From JACPDI01 sp035463475 (GTDB taxonomy: Bacteria; Acidobacteriota; Vicinamibacteria; Vicinamibacterales; 2-12-FULL-66-21), in assembly GCA_035463475.1 (NCBI GenBank), contig DATHTE010000123.1, positions 155,959 through 219,958 on the forward strand: a stretch of 64,000 nt of DNA. The letters are read 5' to 3'. The notes under the pieces are model-generated. The model saw only the letters and a list, made by a program, of their open reading frames with translations, was not told the origin of the DNA and did no database searches. Shown here in pieces: positions 17,518 to 26,564 of this stretch. How positions within the stretch are numbered: position 1 is the stretch's first letter; each line of letters starts with the position of its first letter. The translations under genes and the position numbers were made by a program.

Positions 17518-17664
17518 CGGCCGAGAACGAACAGGCGAACAGGCGTGTGATTGAGAATTCAGGCCGATTCTTATAGCGAGCGGCGATGGGGGACCAGCAA
17601 CCGCGGGAGGCGGAACCCCATCCCCGGTTCGAAACAGGCTGCTACTTGTGGCAGGTCGAGGCCG

Positions 17665-17688
17665 CCTGACCCTGTCAGGAATGTCAGG
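17665..17688 (-). promoter_or_regulatory. Candidate upstream activator site (inverted repeat) for the sigma-54 regulator
   Basis: The 15-base sequence CCTGACCCTGTCAGG is an inverted repeat with 6-base arms and a 3-base spacer, and a third GTCAGG half-site follows at 17683-17688. It lies about 155 bp upstream of the -24 element, a normal enhancer distance. It also sits just after the regulator stop codon, so a role in termination is possible, but there is no U-tract. Confidence 0.45.
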
Positions 17689-19087
17689 ATTCGCGTTCCG
17701 ACCGGGGCGGCTTCGATCGCGGATTCGGCGCCGCGCGGTACCGTTCCAGCAGGCGATAGAACGTGCGTTCGCTGGTGCCCAGCAGACGCGCGGCCTGCGC
17801 GCGATTGCCCGCCGCCTTCTCGAGCACCCACAACACGTGGCGGCGCTGGACTTCGCGCAGGGTCGGAATCTGCCCCGGCTCCCCTGCGGGTGGCGTCGAC
17901 GGGGTCCCCCGGACGTTCGCCGGCAAATCCTCCGTCCGGATGACATCGGCGTCGCTGAGGACAATGGCTTGCTCCAGCACGTGGATCAGTTCCCTGACGT
18001 TTCCCGGCCACGGGTGCTGCAGCAGCGCCTCCATCGCGGCGTCACCGACACGCTTCGTCAGGGAGAACCGGCGATTGAGTTGACCGACGAAGTGTTCCAC
18101 CAGGAGGCGAATGTCCTCGGGCCGCTCGCGCAGGGGAGGGATCTCGACGACGAACGTCGCCAGGCGGTAAAAGAGGTCCTCCCGGAAGTGTGCTCGCGAG
18201 ATGGCGGATCGGAGGTCGCGGTTGGTCGCCGCGATGATGCGAACGTCGACGGCGATCTCCTCGGTGCCCCCCAGACGGCGAAACCGCCCTGTCTCGAGCA
18301 CGCGCAGGAGCTTGGCCTGGACGTCCAGGCTGATGTCGCCCACCTCGTCGAGGAAGATCGTCCCGCCGTTCGCGACCTCGAACAATCCGTGCTTGAGGCG
18401 GTTGGCGCCCGTGAAGGCGCCCCGTTCGTGGCCGAAGATCTCGCTCTGCAGCAGCTCCTCGTGAAGGGCGGCGCAGTCCACGACAACGAATGCCGCGTCG
18501 CTGCGCGGGCTCTGCGCATGCAGCAGTGTCGCCACCATTTCCTTGCCGACGCCCGTCTCCCCCAGCACCAGGGTCGTCGCGCCGGTGCGGGCGATCCGTG
18601 CGACGTTCTCCATCATTTTGAGGAACGCGGGGCTCGCTCCCACGAGCCCCGGTGCGACGTTCGGGGCTGAATACCCGTCTTCGAGCACACGCTGGCGTTT
18701 CACGAGCCGTTCGTGCTCGCACGTCTTCTGGATCGTCATCTCCAGCTTGGAAATCGGACAGGGCTTCTCCAGGTAATCGTGCGCGCCGAGGCGGATCGCC
18801 TGGATCGCGGTGTCGATCGTACCGTGGCCGGTCAGCACGACGACGGCGGCCGAAGCATCCCTTTCCTGCAGGCGCTTCAGAACCTCGATGCCGTCCATGT
18901 CGGGGAGGCGAAGGTCGAGCAGCGTGACATGCGGATCGGTGCGCCGCGCCTGTTCCAGCGCCTCGGAACCGGTGGCGACCGCAACGACCTTGTAGCCCCG
19001 GCGGCCGAGCTCCGACGCCATGACGCGACGGAACGTGCTGTCGTCGTCGACGAGCAGCACGCGCGTGTTCTTGACGGCCTGTGTCAT
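17684..19087 (-). CDS. Sigma-54-dependent NtrC-family response regulator
   Basis: The ATG at 19087 overlaps the kinase stop (ATGA). The 467-residue product has the three standard parts. A receiver domain comes first (LLVDDD near residue 11, phosphoacceptor Asp in VTLLDLRLPDMDG, Lys in LEKPCP). An AAA+ domain follows, with Walker A GETGVGKE, the sigma-54-contacting GAFTGA loop, Walker B GTIFLDEVGD and the R-finger region. Last is a Fis-type helix-turn-helix (RRHVLWVLEKAAGNRAQAAR). All key motifs are intact. It is co-transcribed with the haem-motif kinase and lies directly upstream of the operon, which has a sigma-54 promoter, so it is very likely that operon's activator. Confidence 0.95.
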   Translation of the reverse strand: MTQAVKNTRVLLVDDDSTFRRVMASELGRRGYKVVAVATGSEALEQARRTDPHVTLLDLRLPDMDGIEVLKRLQERDASAAVVVLTGHGTIDTAIQAIRLGAHDYLEKPCPISKLEMTIQKTCEHERLVKRQRVLEDGYSAPNVAPGLVGASPAFLKMMENVARIARTGATTLVLGETGVGKEMVATLLHAQSPRSDAAFVVVDCAALHEELLQSEIFGHERGAFTGANRLKHGLFEVANGGTIFLDEVGDISLDVQAKLLRVLETGRFRRLGGTEEIAVDVRIIAATNRDLRSAISRAHFREDLFYRLATFVVEIPPLRERPEDIRLLVEHFVGQLNRRFSLTKRVGDAAMEALLQHPWPGNVRELIHVLEQAIVLSDADVIRTEDLPANVRGTPSTPPAGEPGQIPTLREVQRRHVLWVLEKAAGNRAQAARLLGTSERTFYRLLERYRAAPNPRSKPPRSERES

Positions 19088-20979
19088 TCCTCCTCGTGAT
19101 CCGGGTGCGGGAACACCACCTCGACGCAGGATCCGTGGCCGGGCGCGCTGTCGACCAGACGAACGTCGCCGTTGAAGCGTCGCATGAACGTACGCGACAG
19201 GTAGAGCCCGAGGCCCGTTCCCCTCGGCTTCTGCGTGCGGAACGGTTCGAACAGGTGCCTCTGAACGTCTGCCGGGATGCCGCAACCGGTGTCGCGGATC
19301 TGCAGGCGGACGTGATCGTCGACGCAGAAGCGCGCGACAACCCGTCCCCCCGGTGCGGGAAACGACTCGATGGCGTTGACGAGGAGGTTGAGCACGACGT
19401 GCTGAACGACCTCGGTGTTGGCGGTTACCACAGGCACGGGACCGTTCCCGTCGAGCACGAGCTCGATGCCGGCTTCGCGGGCCGTCGGACGCGCCAGCGC
19501 CATGATATTGCGCACTACTTCCTGCAGATCGATCGGCTCGATCGCGGGAGGAATGCCCCGCGCGAAGCGAAGGAAGTGGTCGGTGATCGTCCGGCACCGC
19601 AGCACCTGATCGCGGATCGTGCGGGCACTGTCGCGAATCGCCTCCACCATCTCTGGCCCGAGGCTCGCGAGGTCGACGCCGTCGAGCTGGTCGAGGATGG
19701 CTTCCGAGCAGGTGAGCGTCGAGGCGAGCGGGGTGTTCACTTCGTGCGAGAGTCCGGAGGCGAGGACGCCAAGCGATGACAGCCGTTCGATCTCGGCGAG
19801 ATGCTCTTCTTCGCGAACACGCTCGGTGATGTCCCGCCAGACTTCGACGACCTGGGCCACCGACCCGTCGTCGTCGAAGACCGGCGACGCGTAGACCTCG
19901 TGAACGCGCCCCGTGCCGGCGGCGCTCGACGCGAATCCATACGTGGCCCTCTGGAGCCTGCCTGTCGCAAGACACCGAGCGGTCGGACACTCGGCGTCCT
20001 CGCGGCACGGGAGCGCGTGCCCGACCACGTCACGACAGTTCCGCCCCCTCAGCGCCTCAGGATACGCGCACAACCGGGTCGCGATGGAGCGGTTCGCCGC
20101 GACCACCTGGAAGTGGCGATCCAGCACCACGAGGCCGTCATCGAGGCTGTTGAGCACGCCAGCCAGTTGCTGCTCGCGCCCCCTCACGTCGTCGATCAGC
20201 GATGACGTGGCATCGGCCATGTTGTTGAAGTCTCTCGCCAGCGAGGCAATCACGTCGTCACCCGCCGAGTCGACGCGTTCCCCGAACGCTCCCGAGGCAA
20301 TCGAGCGGGCGGTACGTCCGATCCGGTTCAGGCGCGAGAGCACCACGCGACGGACGTGCAGGCCGACGCCAGCGAGCAGAACGAAGATCAGGATGATCGT
20401 CGCGATCGCGATCCGCCCGCGTTCTGTCCGAATCTGGGCCTGGAGCGGGGCGAGCGACACGTCGAGGATCAGGATGCCGTTGAGCTTCGCCTTGGAGTTG
20501 TGGCACCGGTGGCATTCGGGCCGATTCTCGATCGGCTGAACCGTGCGGAGGACGTCGATGCCGTCGTCGTGGAGCAACACCCACCGCTCCCGTTCGGCGG
20601 GCGTCTTCGCATGACAGACGCGGCACGTGGGGGATTCGGGGGACAGGCGAATGCCAACGTCCGGTTCCCGGCTGGACAGGCGCACCACCCCGTTATGGTC
20701 GATCACCATCGCCCGGCGTACCTCCGGATGCCGGGCGACTTCCTCGAGGATTTGCGTCATCAGACGGGAGTCCCGTGTCAGCATCTGATGGCGGAGCGAC
20801 GTTTCGAGGATCCGGTTCTCCAGCACCGCCGCGGCGCGGCGCGCCGCGATGCTGCGCTCGTACTGGTAGCGGGACAGCAGGTAGAGACCGCTGGCGAGCG
20901 GAATGACGACCATCAGCGAGATGCCGACGGCGAGACGAGCCGTGAGGCGGTCCAGCGTCGGGAACCACGTCGGTGTCAC
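19084..20979 (-). CDS. Sensor histidine kinase with two c-type haem motifs in its extracytoplasmic domain
   Basis: The GTG at 20979 is chosen because the upstream extension is shadow sequence. The 631-residue product has a first membrane helix at about 17-35, an extracytoplasmic domain to about 188, a second helix at 190-208, and HAMP to about 265. A PAS domain with a cysteine cluster follows (C315, C325, C331, C336; spacing C-x9-C-x5-C-x4-C). The transmitter has an H-box (LASGLSHEVNTPLAS) and an ATPase domain (DTGCGIPADVQ, GTGLGLYLSR). The extracytoplasmic domain carries two CxxCH sites, CRVCH at 119-123 and CHRCH at 156-160, so it should bind haem c covalently. This points to sensing of redox state or a small ligand in the periplasm. 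It is translationally coupled to the sigma-54 regulator. Confidence 0.92.
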   Translation of the reverse strand: MTPTWFPTLDRLTARLAVGISLMVVIPLASGLYLLSRYQYERSIAARRAAAVLENRILETSLRHQMLTRDSRLMTQILEEVARHPEVRRAMVIDHNGVVRLSSREPDVGIRLSPESPTCRVCHAKTPAERERWVLLHDDGIDVLRTVQPIENRPECHRCHNSKAKLNGILILDVSLAPLQAQIRTERGRIAIATIILIFVLLAGVGLHVRRVVLSRLNRIGRTARSIASGAFGERVDSAGDDVIASLARDFNNMADATSSLIDDVRGREQQLAGVLNSLDDGLVVLDRHFQVVAANRSIATRLCAYPEALRGRNCRDVVGHALPCREDAECPTARCLATGRLQRATYGFASSAAGTGRVHEVYASPVFDDDGSVAQVVEVWRDITERVREEEHLAEIERLSSLGVLASGLSHEVNTPLASTLTCSEAILDQLDGVDLASLGPEMVEAIRDSARTIRDQVLRCRTITDHFLRFARGIPPAIEPIDLQEVVRNIMALARPTAREAGIELVLDGNGPVPVVTANTEVVQHVVLNLLVNAIESFPAPGGRVVARFCVDDHVRLQIRDTGCGIPADVQRHLFEPFRTQKPRGTGLGLYLSRTFMRRFNGDVRLVDSAPGHGSCVEVVFPHPDHEEE

Positions 20980-21069
20980 GTCGCACCACTTCCCTGGATT
21001 GGTCGGCTGCGCGGTGTCGCGTAGTGTAGCAGGAGTGAGGCGCGAAAGGGGGACCCGCCCGCGGTCGTC

Positions 21070-21082
21070 CCGGCATCGCCGG
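21070..21082 (-). terminator. Weak hairpin after the amidase gene
   Basis: CCGGC-ATC-GCCGG lies immediately downstream of the amidase stop codon on the minus strand. No T-tract follows, so it may only attenuate. The kinase gene begins about 90 nt further on, so read-through from the amidase operon into the two-component genes is possible. Confidence 0.25.
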
Positions 21083-21083
21083 A

Positions 21084-22508
21084 TTATGAGATTGGCGGCC
21101 TGACGTAGCCGCCAACCTCGCGCTCGATCTGCGCGGCGACCGCCAGGATCACCTCCTCTTCGAACGGCCGGCCGACGATCTGCACGCCGATCGGCAGCCC
21201 GTCGGCGGACTTGCCCACCGGCACAACCACGGCCGGGTTCCCCAGGATGTTGAACCAGTGCGTGTACGTCATCGCGTCGAGGTACTCGACGTCGGTGCCG
21301 TCCACCGTCCAACTTCGCTCGCCGTGACGGAAAGCGGGGATGGCGGCGACAGGGCAGATGAGGACCTGGTGCACTTCCATCTGTCGGAGCAGCTTCGCGC
21401 GCGCCTCGTCGCGATCGATCCACGCATGAATGAAGCCGATGCTCGTCAGCGGGGGGCGCGGCGCGTCTCCCTTGAGAAACGCCTTCAGGATCGGCAGCGC
21501 GCGTTCCGCCCCTTCCAGCGTCTCCCCGAGCAGCATCAGCCCGACCTCGGCGAAGAAGATGTCCCACAGCTTCCGCGCCTGGTCGAGCCCATCGGGGCGG
21601 AACGGCTCCACGTGATGCCCCGCGCGCCCGGCCGCCCGCGCCGCCGTTCGCACCGCCTCGCGGGTTTCAGGCGTCACCATCGTCCGGCCGTCGTCCTCGA
21701 AGAAGCCGATACGCACGGCGCGGCCGCCAAGGGCGTCGTCGATCGGGCTCACCGGCACCGGCGCCGCCATCGGATCGCCCGGTTCCTGCCCGGCGACCAC
21801 GCGGAAGAGCTCGTAAACATCCCGCACCGTCCTCGCCATCGGGCCGACGACGCCAATCAGGCAGAAGGGCCCGAGGCAGGCGGGCTGGTGGCCGGTCGCC
21901 GGCACGCGCCCGGGCGTGGGTTTCAGGCCGCAGATGCCGGTGAAGTGCGCCGGCACGCGGATCGAGCCTCCACCGTCGCTGCCGATGCCGCCGGCCGAAC
22001 AGCCCGCGGCGATGGCCGCCGACTCGCCGCCGCTCGATCCGCCTGGCGTCAGCTCGAGCCGCCACGGGTTCGACGTCCGTCCATGCAGCGGGTTGTCGGA
22101 CTCGTATCCCATCAGCATTTCCGCCACGTTCGTCGTCCCCAGGATGATTGCGCCGGCCGCGCGCAGCCTGGCGACGACCGCCGCATCGACGGTGGCGATG
22201 GTGTCCTTGCGCGAGGGGCTTCCGGTCTCGCAGCGGAGGCCCGTCACCTCGATCGCGCTCTTCACGGTGACGGGAAGCCCGCCGAGCGAGCCGCGCGGCA
22301 CGCCCCGTGCCGCCAGGTCGTCCTGCGCCCGCGCCTCGGCGAGCGCCGCCTCCCGGCGGACATCGACAAAGGCGTTCAGCTCGGGCTGAAGGCGATCGAT
22401 CTGTTCGAGGTGAGCGTGGACGACGGCCGCCGCCGACATCTCGCCGGCGGCGATCGATCGGACGATCTCGGTCGCGGGACCGTGCAGGAGCGAACGACCG
22501 TGTGGCAT
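21084..22508 (-). CDS. Amidase signature (AS) family hydrolase
   Basis: The ATG at 22508 overlaps the stop of the small upstream ORF (ATGA). The 474-residue product has the amidase signature Ser-cisSer-Lys triad: Lys83 in PVTVKSA, Ser158 in TPGGSSGGES and Ser182 in SDGGGSIRVP, followed by GICGLKPTPGRVP. The length is standard. There is no signal peptide, so it is cytoplasmic. Substrate cannot be assigned; GatA is unlikely because no gatB/gatC neighbours are seen. It appears to be the last gene of a minus-strand unit with the cyclase and patatin genes. Confidence 0.93.
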   Translation of the reverse strand: MPHGRSLLHGPATEIVRSIAAGEMSAAAVVHAHLEQIDRLQPELNAFVDVRREAALAEARAQDDLAARGVPRGSLGGLPVTVKSAIEVTGLRCETGSPSRKDTIATVDAAVVARLRAAGAIILGTTNVAEMLMGYESDNPLHGRTSNPWRLELTPGGSSGGESAAIAAGCSAGGIGSDGGGSIRVPAHFTGICGLKPTPGRVPATGHQPACLGPFCLIGVVGPMARTVRDVYELFRVVAGQEPGDPMAAPVPVSPIDDALGGRAVRIGFFEDDGRTMVTPETREAVRTAARAAGRAGHHVEPFRPDGLDQARKLWDIFFAEVGLMLLGETLEGAERALPILKAFLKGDAPRPPLTSIGFIHAWIDRDEARAKLLRQMEVHQVLICPVAAIPAFRHGERSWTVDGTDVEYLDAMTYTHWFNILGNPAVVVPVGKSADGLPIGVQIVGRPFEEEVILAVAAQIEREVGGYVRPPIS

Positions 22509-22756
22509 CAGGCGATCGCGGCGGCTGCCTTTCGAACGCGGACAGGGACGTTCTTATGATACGGCGTCTTCGTCAGCGGATCGCACTCGTCTGAGGCCGT
22601 GAGCAGGTTGATGAGCGGACCGTGCGTGGCTCGCTCACCCGTGTCGGCCATCCGGAACCCGACGGCCCAGGGCAGCGCGAGCTGGTTGCCCTGCCCCGCG
22701 CCGCCATCGAAGGCGAGGGCGAGCGGACCGTGCTCCCCATCCACCGCGGCCGTCAC
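22508..22756 (-). CDS. Small ORF resembling the C-terminal tail of a molybdopterin oxidoreductase
   Basis: An 82-codon frame starts at a GTG that overlaps the cyclase stop (GTGA) and ends overlapping the amidase start (ATGA), so its position looks like a genuine operon gene. However its content looks like the end of a larger enzyme: LPWAVGF, then GPLINLLTASDECDPLTKTP and NVPVRV. The D-P-[LV]-T-x-x-P-x-[YW]-x4-V-R pattern is the same as at the end of the molybdopterin subunit encoded at 13671-16013. It is therefore either a free-standing small protein or a truncated remnant whose 5' part was replaced by the cyclase gene. Confidence 0.45.
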   Translation of the reverse strand: MTAAVDGEHGPLALAFDGGAGQGNQLALPWAVGFRMADTGERATHGPLINLLTASDECDPLTKTPYHKNVPVRVRKAAAAIA

Positions 22757-24585
22757 ACCGCGGCGAGAGCCTTCATGCTCACCACCTCGTAGATCTTGAG
22801 GTCCTTCGTCTTCCCGCGCAGCTGCGTGTCGGGCATCTGCCGGCACTCGAACTCGCCCGACACGGCCTGGTGGGTCGTCTCCGAAATCAGGATCGTCGTC
22901 CCGAATTCCTTGTTGAGGGCCTGGAGACGCGACGAGGTGTTGACGCCGTCGCCGACCACCGTGTACTCGAGGCGCTTGCGCGACCCGATGTTACCGACGA
23001 TCACGGAATCGGTGTGGATGCCCACGCCGATCGCGATCGGGGGCTTGGCGGACATGGCGCGGACGCCGTTGATCTTGGCCAGCAGCGCCTGCATCCGCAG
23101 GGCGGCGAGCACGGCGTTCCGCGGGTGGTTCGGATCGTCGCTGATCGATCCGAAGACCGCCATGAGCCCGTCGCCGAGGAACTTGTCGAGGACGCCGCCG
23201 TGTTCGAACACCGCGTCCACCATTTCGGTGAAGTAGTCGTTCAGGAACGAGACCACCTGCTGCGGCGTCATTTGCTCCGACATGCCGGTGAAGTTCCGGA
23301 TGTCGGAGAACAGCACGGTGACCGTCTTCTCCGCGCCGCCGAGATCGACCTGCCCCTTGAGGATTTCGTCCGACACCTGCGTCGCGATGTAGCGGCCGAA
23401 GACCTCCTTGACGTGGTCCCGCTCCTGGAGGCCGGCGGCCATCTCGTTGAGTGTGGCCGCGAGCCGTCCCGCGATGTCTCGGCCTTCGATCGGCACCCGG
23501 CTGGTCAGGTCGCCCGACCCGATCTTGTGGGCGAACTCGCCGAGGGCGTGGAGCGGCTGGTTCACCGACCGCGTCACCTGGTGCGCCATCACGATGCTGA
23601 CGATGAGCAGCAGCCCGATCGCGGCCGCAAGCTCCTTTCGCAGCTTGCGGACGGGCGCCACCAGCTCCGCCGCGTCGATCTCCGTCAGGAGGACCCACGG
23701 CTGCCGCTCCACGGTGCCGGGGTTGTCGATCGGCCGGTAGACGAACAGCTTCTCGTCCCCTCGATCGTTCAGCGCGACCACCGATCCGACGGTCCGGGTC
23801 TCCCTCGCGCGACGCACCGCGGGATACGACGACACGTCCCGCTCGAGGCGCGCGGTGTCGTGGTGCGCCACGACCTGCCCGTCGCCGTCCACCATCGCCG
23901 CATAACCCGAGGCGTTGAACTTCAGGCTCCCCACCAGGTCGGCCAGCTCGGACTGCAGGTCGAACCGCGTCCCGATTGCGCCGCGCACCAGCCCTGAGGG
24001 ATCCCGCAGCGGTTCGCTGATGAACAGGACCTGCCGGTTGAACGCCTTCGACCGATCGGCGTCCGACACGAACGGCTTGCCATCGAGGTTCGCGCCGATC
24101 GCCTGCCTGCTGACCGGCTCTGTGGTTTCGATCCGGCTGCTCGAGGCGATGAGCCGTCCCTGTTCGTCGAACAGGTGAAGCTCCAGGAGGCGCTCGTTGA
24201 TGCTCAGAGCCGCTTGCAGGCGAACGCCGAGGGCGGCGGCCGTCTCCTTGCGGTCCAGGAACGGCAGCAACGTCGTGCCGAACCCGTTCAACTGGCGGCT
24301 GACGTTCTCCAGCTGGTTGGTGAGCTCGGCGTCGATGATCGCGCCGATGTCGGCGAGCTGATCGACCACCTCCTGCTCGAGCAGCCGTTTCGCCGACTCG
24401 TAGCCCCAGATCCCGATGACGGTGGACGCCATGAGCGCGCCGCCCACCATTGCGATGAGCAGCGAATACAGGAACCCCTGCTCGAACCGCGCCAGCATGC
24501 GCTTCCGCAGCATGAACACGTACACGGCGGCAGCGGCCGACCAGATCAGCCCGGCGGCGAAGATGGCGATAAGGATGGAGTTCAC
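22753..24585 (-). CDS. Membrane-bound class III adenylate/guanylate cyclase with Cache-type sensor and HAMP
   Basis: The 610-residue product has an N-terminal membrane helix, a second helix near residues 40-60, and an extracytoplasmic sensor with Cache-like features (FVSDADRSKAFNRQVLFISEPL, SGYAAMVDGDGQVVAHH). Another helix (AAIGLLLIVSIVMAHQV), a HAMP domain and a class III cyclase catalytic domain follow. Catalytic metal aspartates are in VTVLFSDIRNFTG and FLGDGLMAVFG. The purine-specificity region (DKFLGDG, YTVVGDGVN) favours ATP over GTP. It begins 5 nt after the CNB-patatin gene on the same strand. Its product could feed the CNB domains of the patatin protein and of the protein at 16600-17094; that link is inference. 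Confidence 0.92.
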   Translation of the reverse strand: MNSILIAIFAAGLIWSAAAAVYVFMLRKRMLARFEQGFLYSLLIAMVGGALMASTVIGIWGYESAKRLLEQEVVDQLADIGAIIDAELTNQLENVSRQLNGFGTTLLPFLDRKETAAALGVRLQAALSINERLLELHLFDEQGRLIASSSRIETTEPVSRQAIGANLDGKPFVSDADRSKAFNRQVLFISEPLRDPSGLVRGAIGTRFDLQSELADLVGSLKFNASGYAAMVDGDGQVVAHHDTARLERDVSSYPAVRRARETRTVGSVVALNDRGDEKLFVYRPIDNPGTVERQPWVLLTEIDAAELVAPVRKLRKELAAAIGLLLIVSIVMAHQVTRSVNQPLHALGEFAHKIGSGDLTSRVPIEGRDIAGRLAATLNEMAAGLQERDHVKEVFGRYIATQVSDEILKGQVDLGGAEKTVTVLFSDIRNFTGMSEQMTPQQVVSFLNDYFTEMVDAVFEHGGVLDKFLGDGLMAVFGSISDDPNHPRNAVLAALRMQALLAKINGVRAMSAKPPIAIGVGIHTDSVIVGNIGSRKRLEYTVVGDGVNTSSRLQALNKEFGTTILISETTHQAVSGEFECRQMPDTQLRGKTKDLKIYEVVSMKALAAV

Positions 24586-24590
24586 GGCGA

Positions 24591-26564
24591 TCAGCCCGTC
24601 GCGACGCGGACGCCGGGGGCGGCCTGGCGGATGGGCCCGAGCTTCGCCTCGATCGCCTTGTCGATGAGCGGCAGCGCTTTCTCAGCGGCGGCTGCGCCGC
24701 GCTCGATCAGCTCGTCGGCCCGGTAGTACTCGATCCAGGTGAAGTCGGACAGGTCCGGGTTGATCAGGACGTCCGCCGAGATCGCTTTGAAGTTGCCGAG
24801 CTCGTATTGAAGAATCTGCAGCGAGTTCATGACGATGTCGAACAGGTTCGGCATGTCCTGCCCGTCGCCGAAATACGAGAGCGGGTTGAAGGCGTTCATC
24901 CGTCGATAGAAAGACGACAGCACCGTCTCGACGCCGCGTTTCATCGGCGGGACGACGTTGACCGCGATCGTGATGTCGGCCCCCATCTCCGTCGCGACGC
25001 CCGCCGGCACCGGGTCGGCGACGCCGCCGTCAACGAGCACCCGCTCGCCCGCGCGCAGCGGCGCGAGGACCATCGGCACCGACGAACTCGCGCGATACGC
25101 CCTCTCGAGGCTGCCCGATCCGATCGCCACCCGCTCGCCCGACTCGATGTCGGTCGCGACCGTGCGGCAGGGCAGCACAAGCTGCTCGAAGCTCTCCTTC
25201 CCCTTCAGATAGGGGCGCATCATCGACACGAACCGCTGCCCGGACAGGATGCCCGGCTTCAGGAAGAACGTGGGATCCGAGGCGAAGAGAAAATTGCGGC
25301 GCGTCCCCAGCTCGCGCGCGATCTGGATCATTTCGTCGATGCTCAGGCCCGCGGCGTATCCGACAGCCACGATCGAGCCCTGGCTGCAGCCGGCGACCAG
25401 GTCGATCGGAACGCCGTGCTCTTCGAGGACTTTCAGCACGCCGAGGTGGGCGAGGCCGAACGCCGCGCCTCCACCCAGCGCGATGCCGATCGACATGCCG
25501 AGCAGTTTGTGCGCGAGGCGGAACATCGGAAGGGCCGGCGCGGACCGCGGGTTGGCGCGGATGAACTCGCTGGCTTCGACCGTCGGCCCCGCGAAGATCG
25601 GGCTGTAGGGGATGACGAACGGCTCGCTGCTGCTGATCGGGATCGGCCGGGAAGTCGGATTGAACAGGTTCACCACGCGGTGGAGCGTCATCGAGCGCAG
25701 ATCGCCAATCCCTGGGTCGTCGTCGGCCGCATCCACGAGCGCGACAAACGAGTCGGCGTACGCCGGCGCCGACTCGATCAATCCCGGGATCTGGGACCCC
25801 AGGTCGAACACGATGAAACTGAACGAGTCGCTCAGCCGGGAGACGAGGTTCGACAGCAGATCGCCATAGCCACGGCTGTCGAGATCGCCGGGCACGACGA
25901 TCTGCAGCGTCGTCGGGCGGCCGTCCTCGTTGGGCGGCACCCACTTGCGCGGCGCGAATTCCAGCTCGCCTGACAACAGATCGAGGACGCTGGGCCGGGG
26001 CGCCTCGTCGCTCGGGCGCACCTCGACGTACACCACTTCGGTGTTGGTGATCTGCCGCAGGATGCCGGCGAGCGCATGCGCGACCAGCGTTTCTCCTTTC
26101 AGCCCCCGCCGACTCGCGACGGCGATGGCCGTGGTCGCCCGCCGGATGCGCTCGGCGCGCGTCACGCCCGCGAGCCGCTTGGACAGCACGCGCGCGAAGT
26201 ACTCGATCGCCTTCGGATTGCGGAGAAACAGGTGATCGAACGCCGGCTTGTCCACCGCGAGCAGCCGGACGCGCCGTGCCGCGGTGACCGTCGCGGTCCG
26301 CGTGCCCCCCTGCAGCAGCGCCATCTCGCCGAAGTAGTCTCCGCGGCGGAGCGTGCCCGTCTGCCGCGGCGGCCGGCTCGCGTCCCAGACCTCCAGCTCG
26401 CCGTCCAGCACCACGTAGAACGTGTCGCCTGGGTCGCCGAGGCGGACCACGACGTCGTCTTTCGCGAAGGTGACTTCGCGGAACAACCGCTCGGCGGCCT
26501 CGAGCTCCGGTCGAGTGAAGAAGCTGAAGATCGGGATGGAGGCGAGGAACTCGAGATCGGCCAT
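24591..26564 (-). CDS. Cyclic-nucleotide-binding patatin-like phospholipase (NTE/RssA type)
   Basis: The 657-residue product starts with a CRP-like cNMP-binding domain (residues about 1-125; VTFAKDDVVVRLGDPGDTFY, RRGDYFGEMALLQGG). A linker domain related to the NTE regulatory part follows, then a patatin domain with the glycine-rich oxyanion stretch GGGAAFGLAHLGVLK, the nucleophile elbow GCSQG and the catalytic DGG (LVDGGVADPVP). The Ser-Asp dyad is therefore intact. The family hydrolyses phospholipids or lysophospholipids at the membrane. Co-transcription with a cyclase gene suggests cAMP control of lipase activity. Confidence 0.93.
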   Translation of the reverse strand: MADLEFLASIPIFSFFTRPELEAAERLFREVTFAKDDVVVRLGDPGDTFYVVLDGELEVWDASRPPRQTGTLRRGDYFGEMALLQGGTRTATVTAARRVRLLAVDKPAFDHLFLRNPKAIEYFARVLSKRLAGVTRAERIRRATTAIAVASRRGLKGETLVAHALAGILRQITNTEVVYVEVRPSDEAPRPSVLDLLSGELEFAPRKWVPPNEDGRPTTLQIVVPGDLDSRGYGDLLSNLVSRLSDSFSFIVFDLGSQIPGLIESAPAYADSFVALVDAADDDPGIGDLRSMTLHRVVNLFNPTSRPIPISSSEPFVIPYSPIFAGPTVEASEFIRANPRSAPALPMFRLAHKLLGMSIGIALGGGAAFGLAHLGVLKVLEEHGVPIDLVAGCSQGSIVAVGYAAGLSIDEMIQIARELGTRRNFLFASDPTFFLKPGILSGQRFVSMMRPYLKGKESFEQLVLPCRTVATDIESGERVAIGSGSLERAYRASSSVPMVLAPLRAGERVLVDGGVADPVPAGVATEMGADITIAVNVVPPMKRGVETVLSSFYRRMNAFNPLSYFGDGQDMPNLFDIVMNSLQILQYELGNFKAISADVLINPDLSDFTWIEYYRADELIERGAAAAEKALPLIDKAIEAKLGPIRQAAPGVRVATG

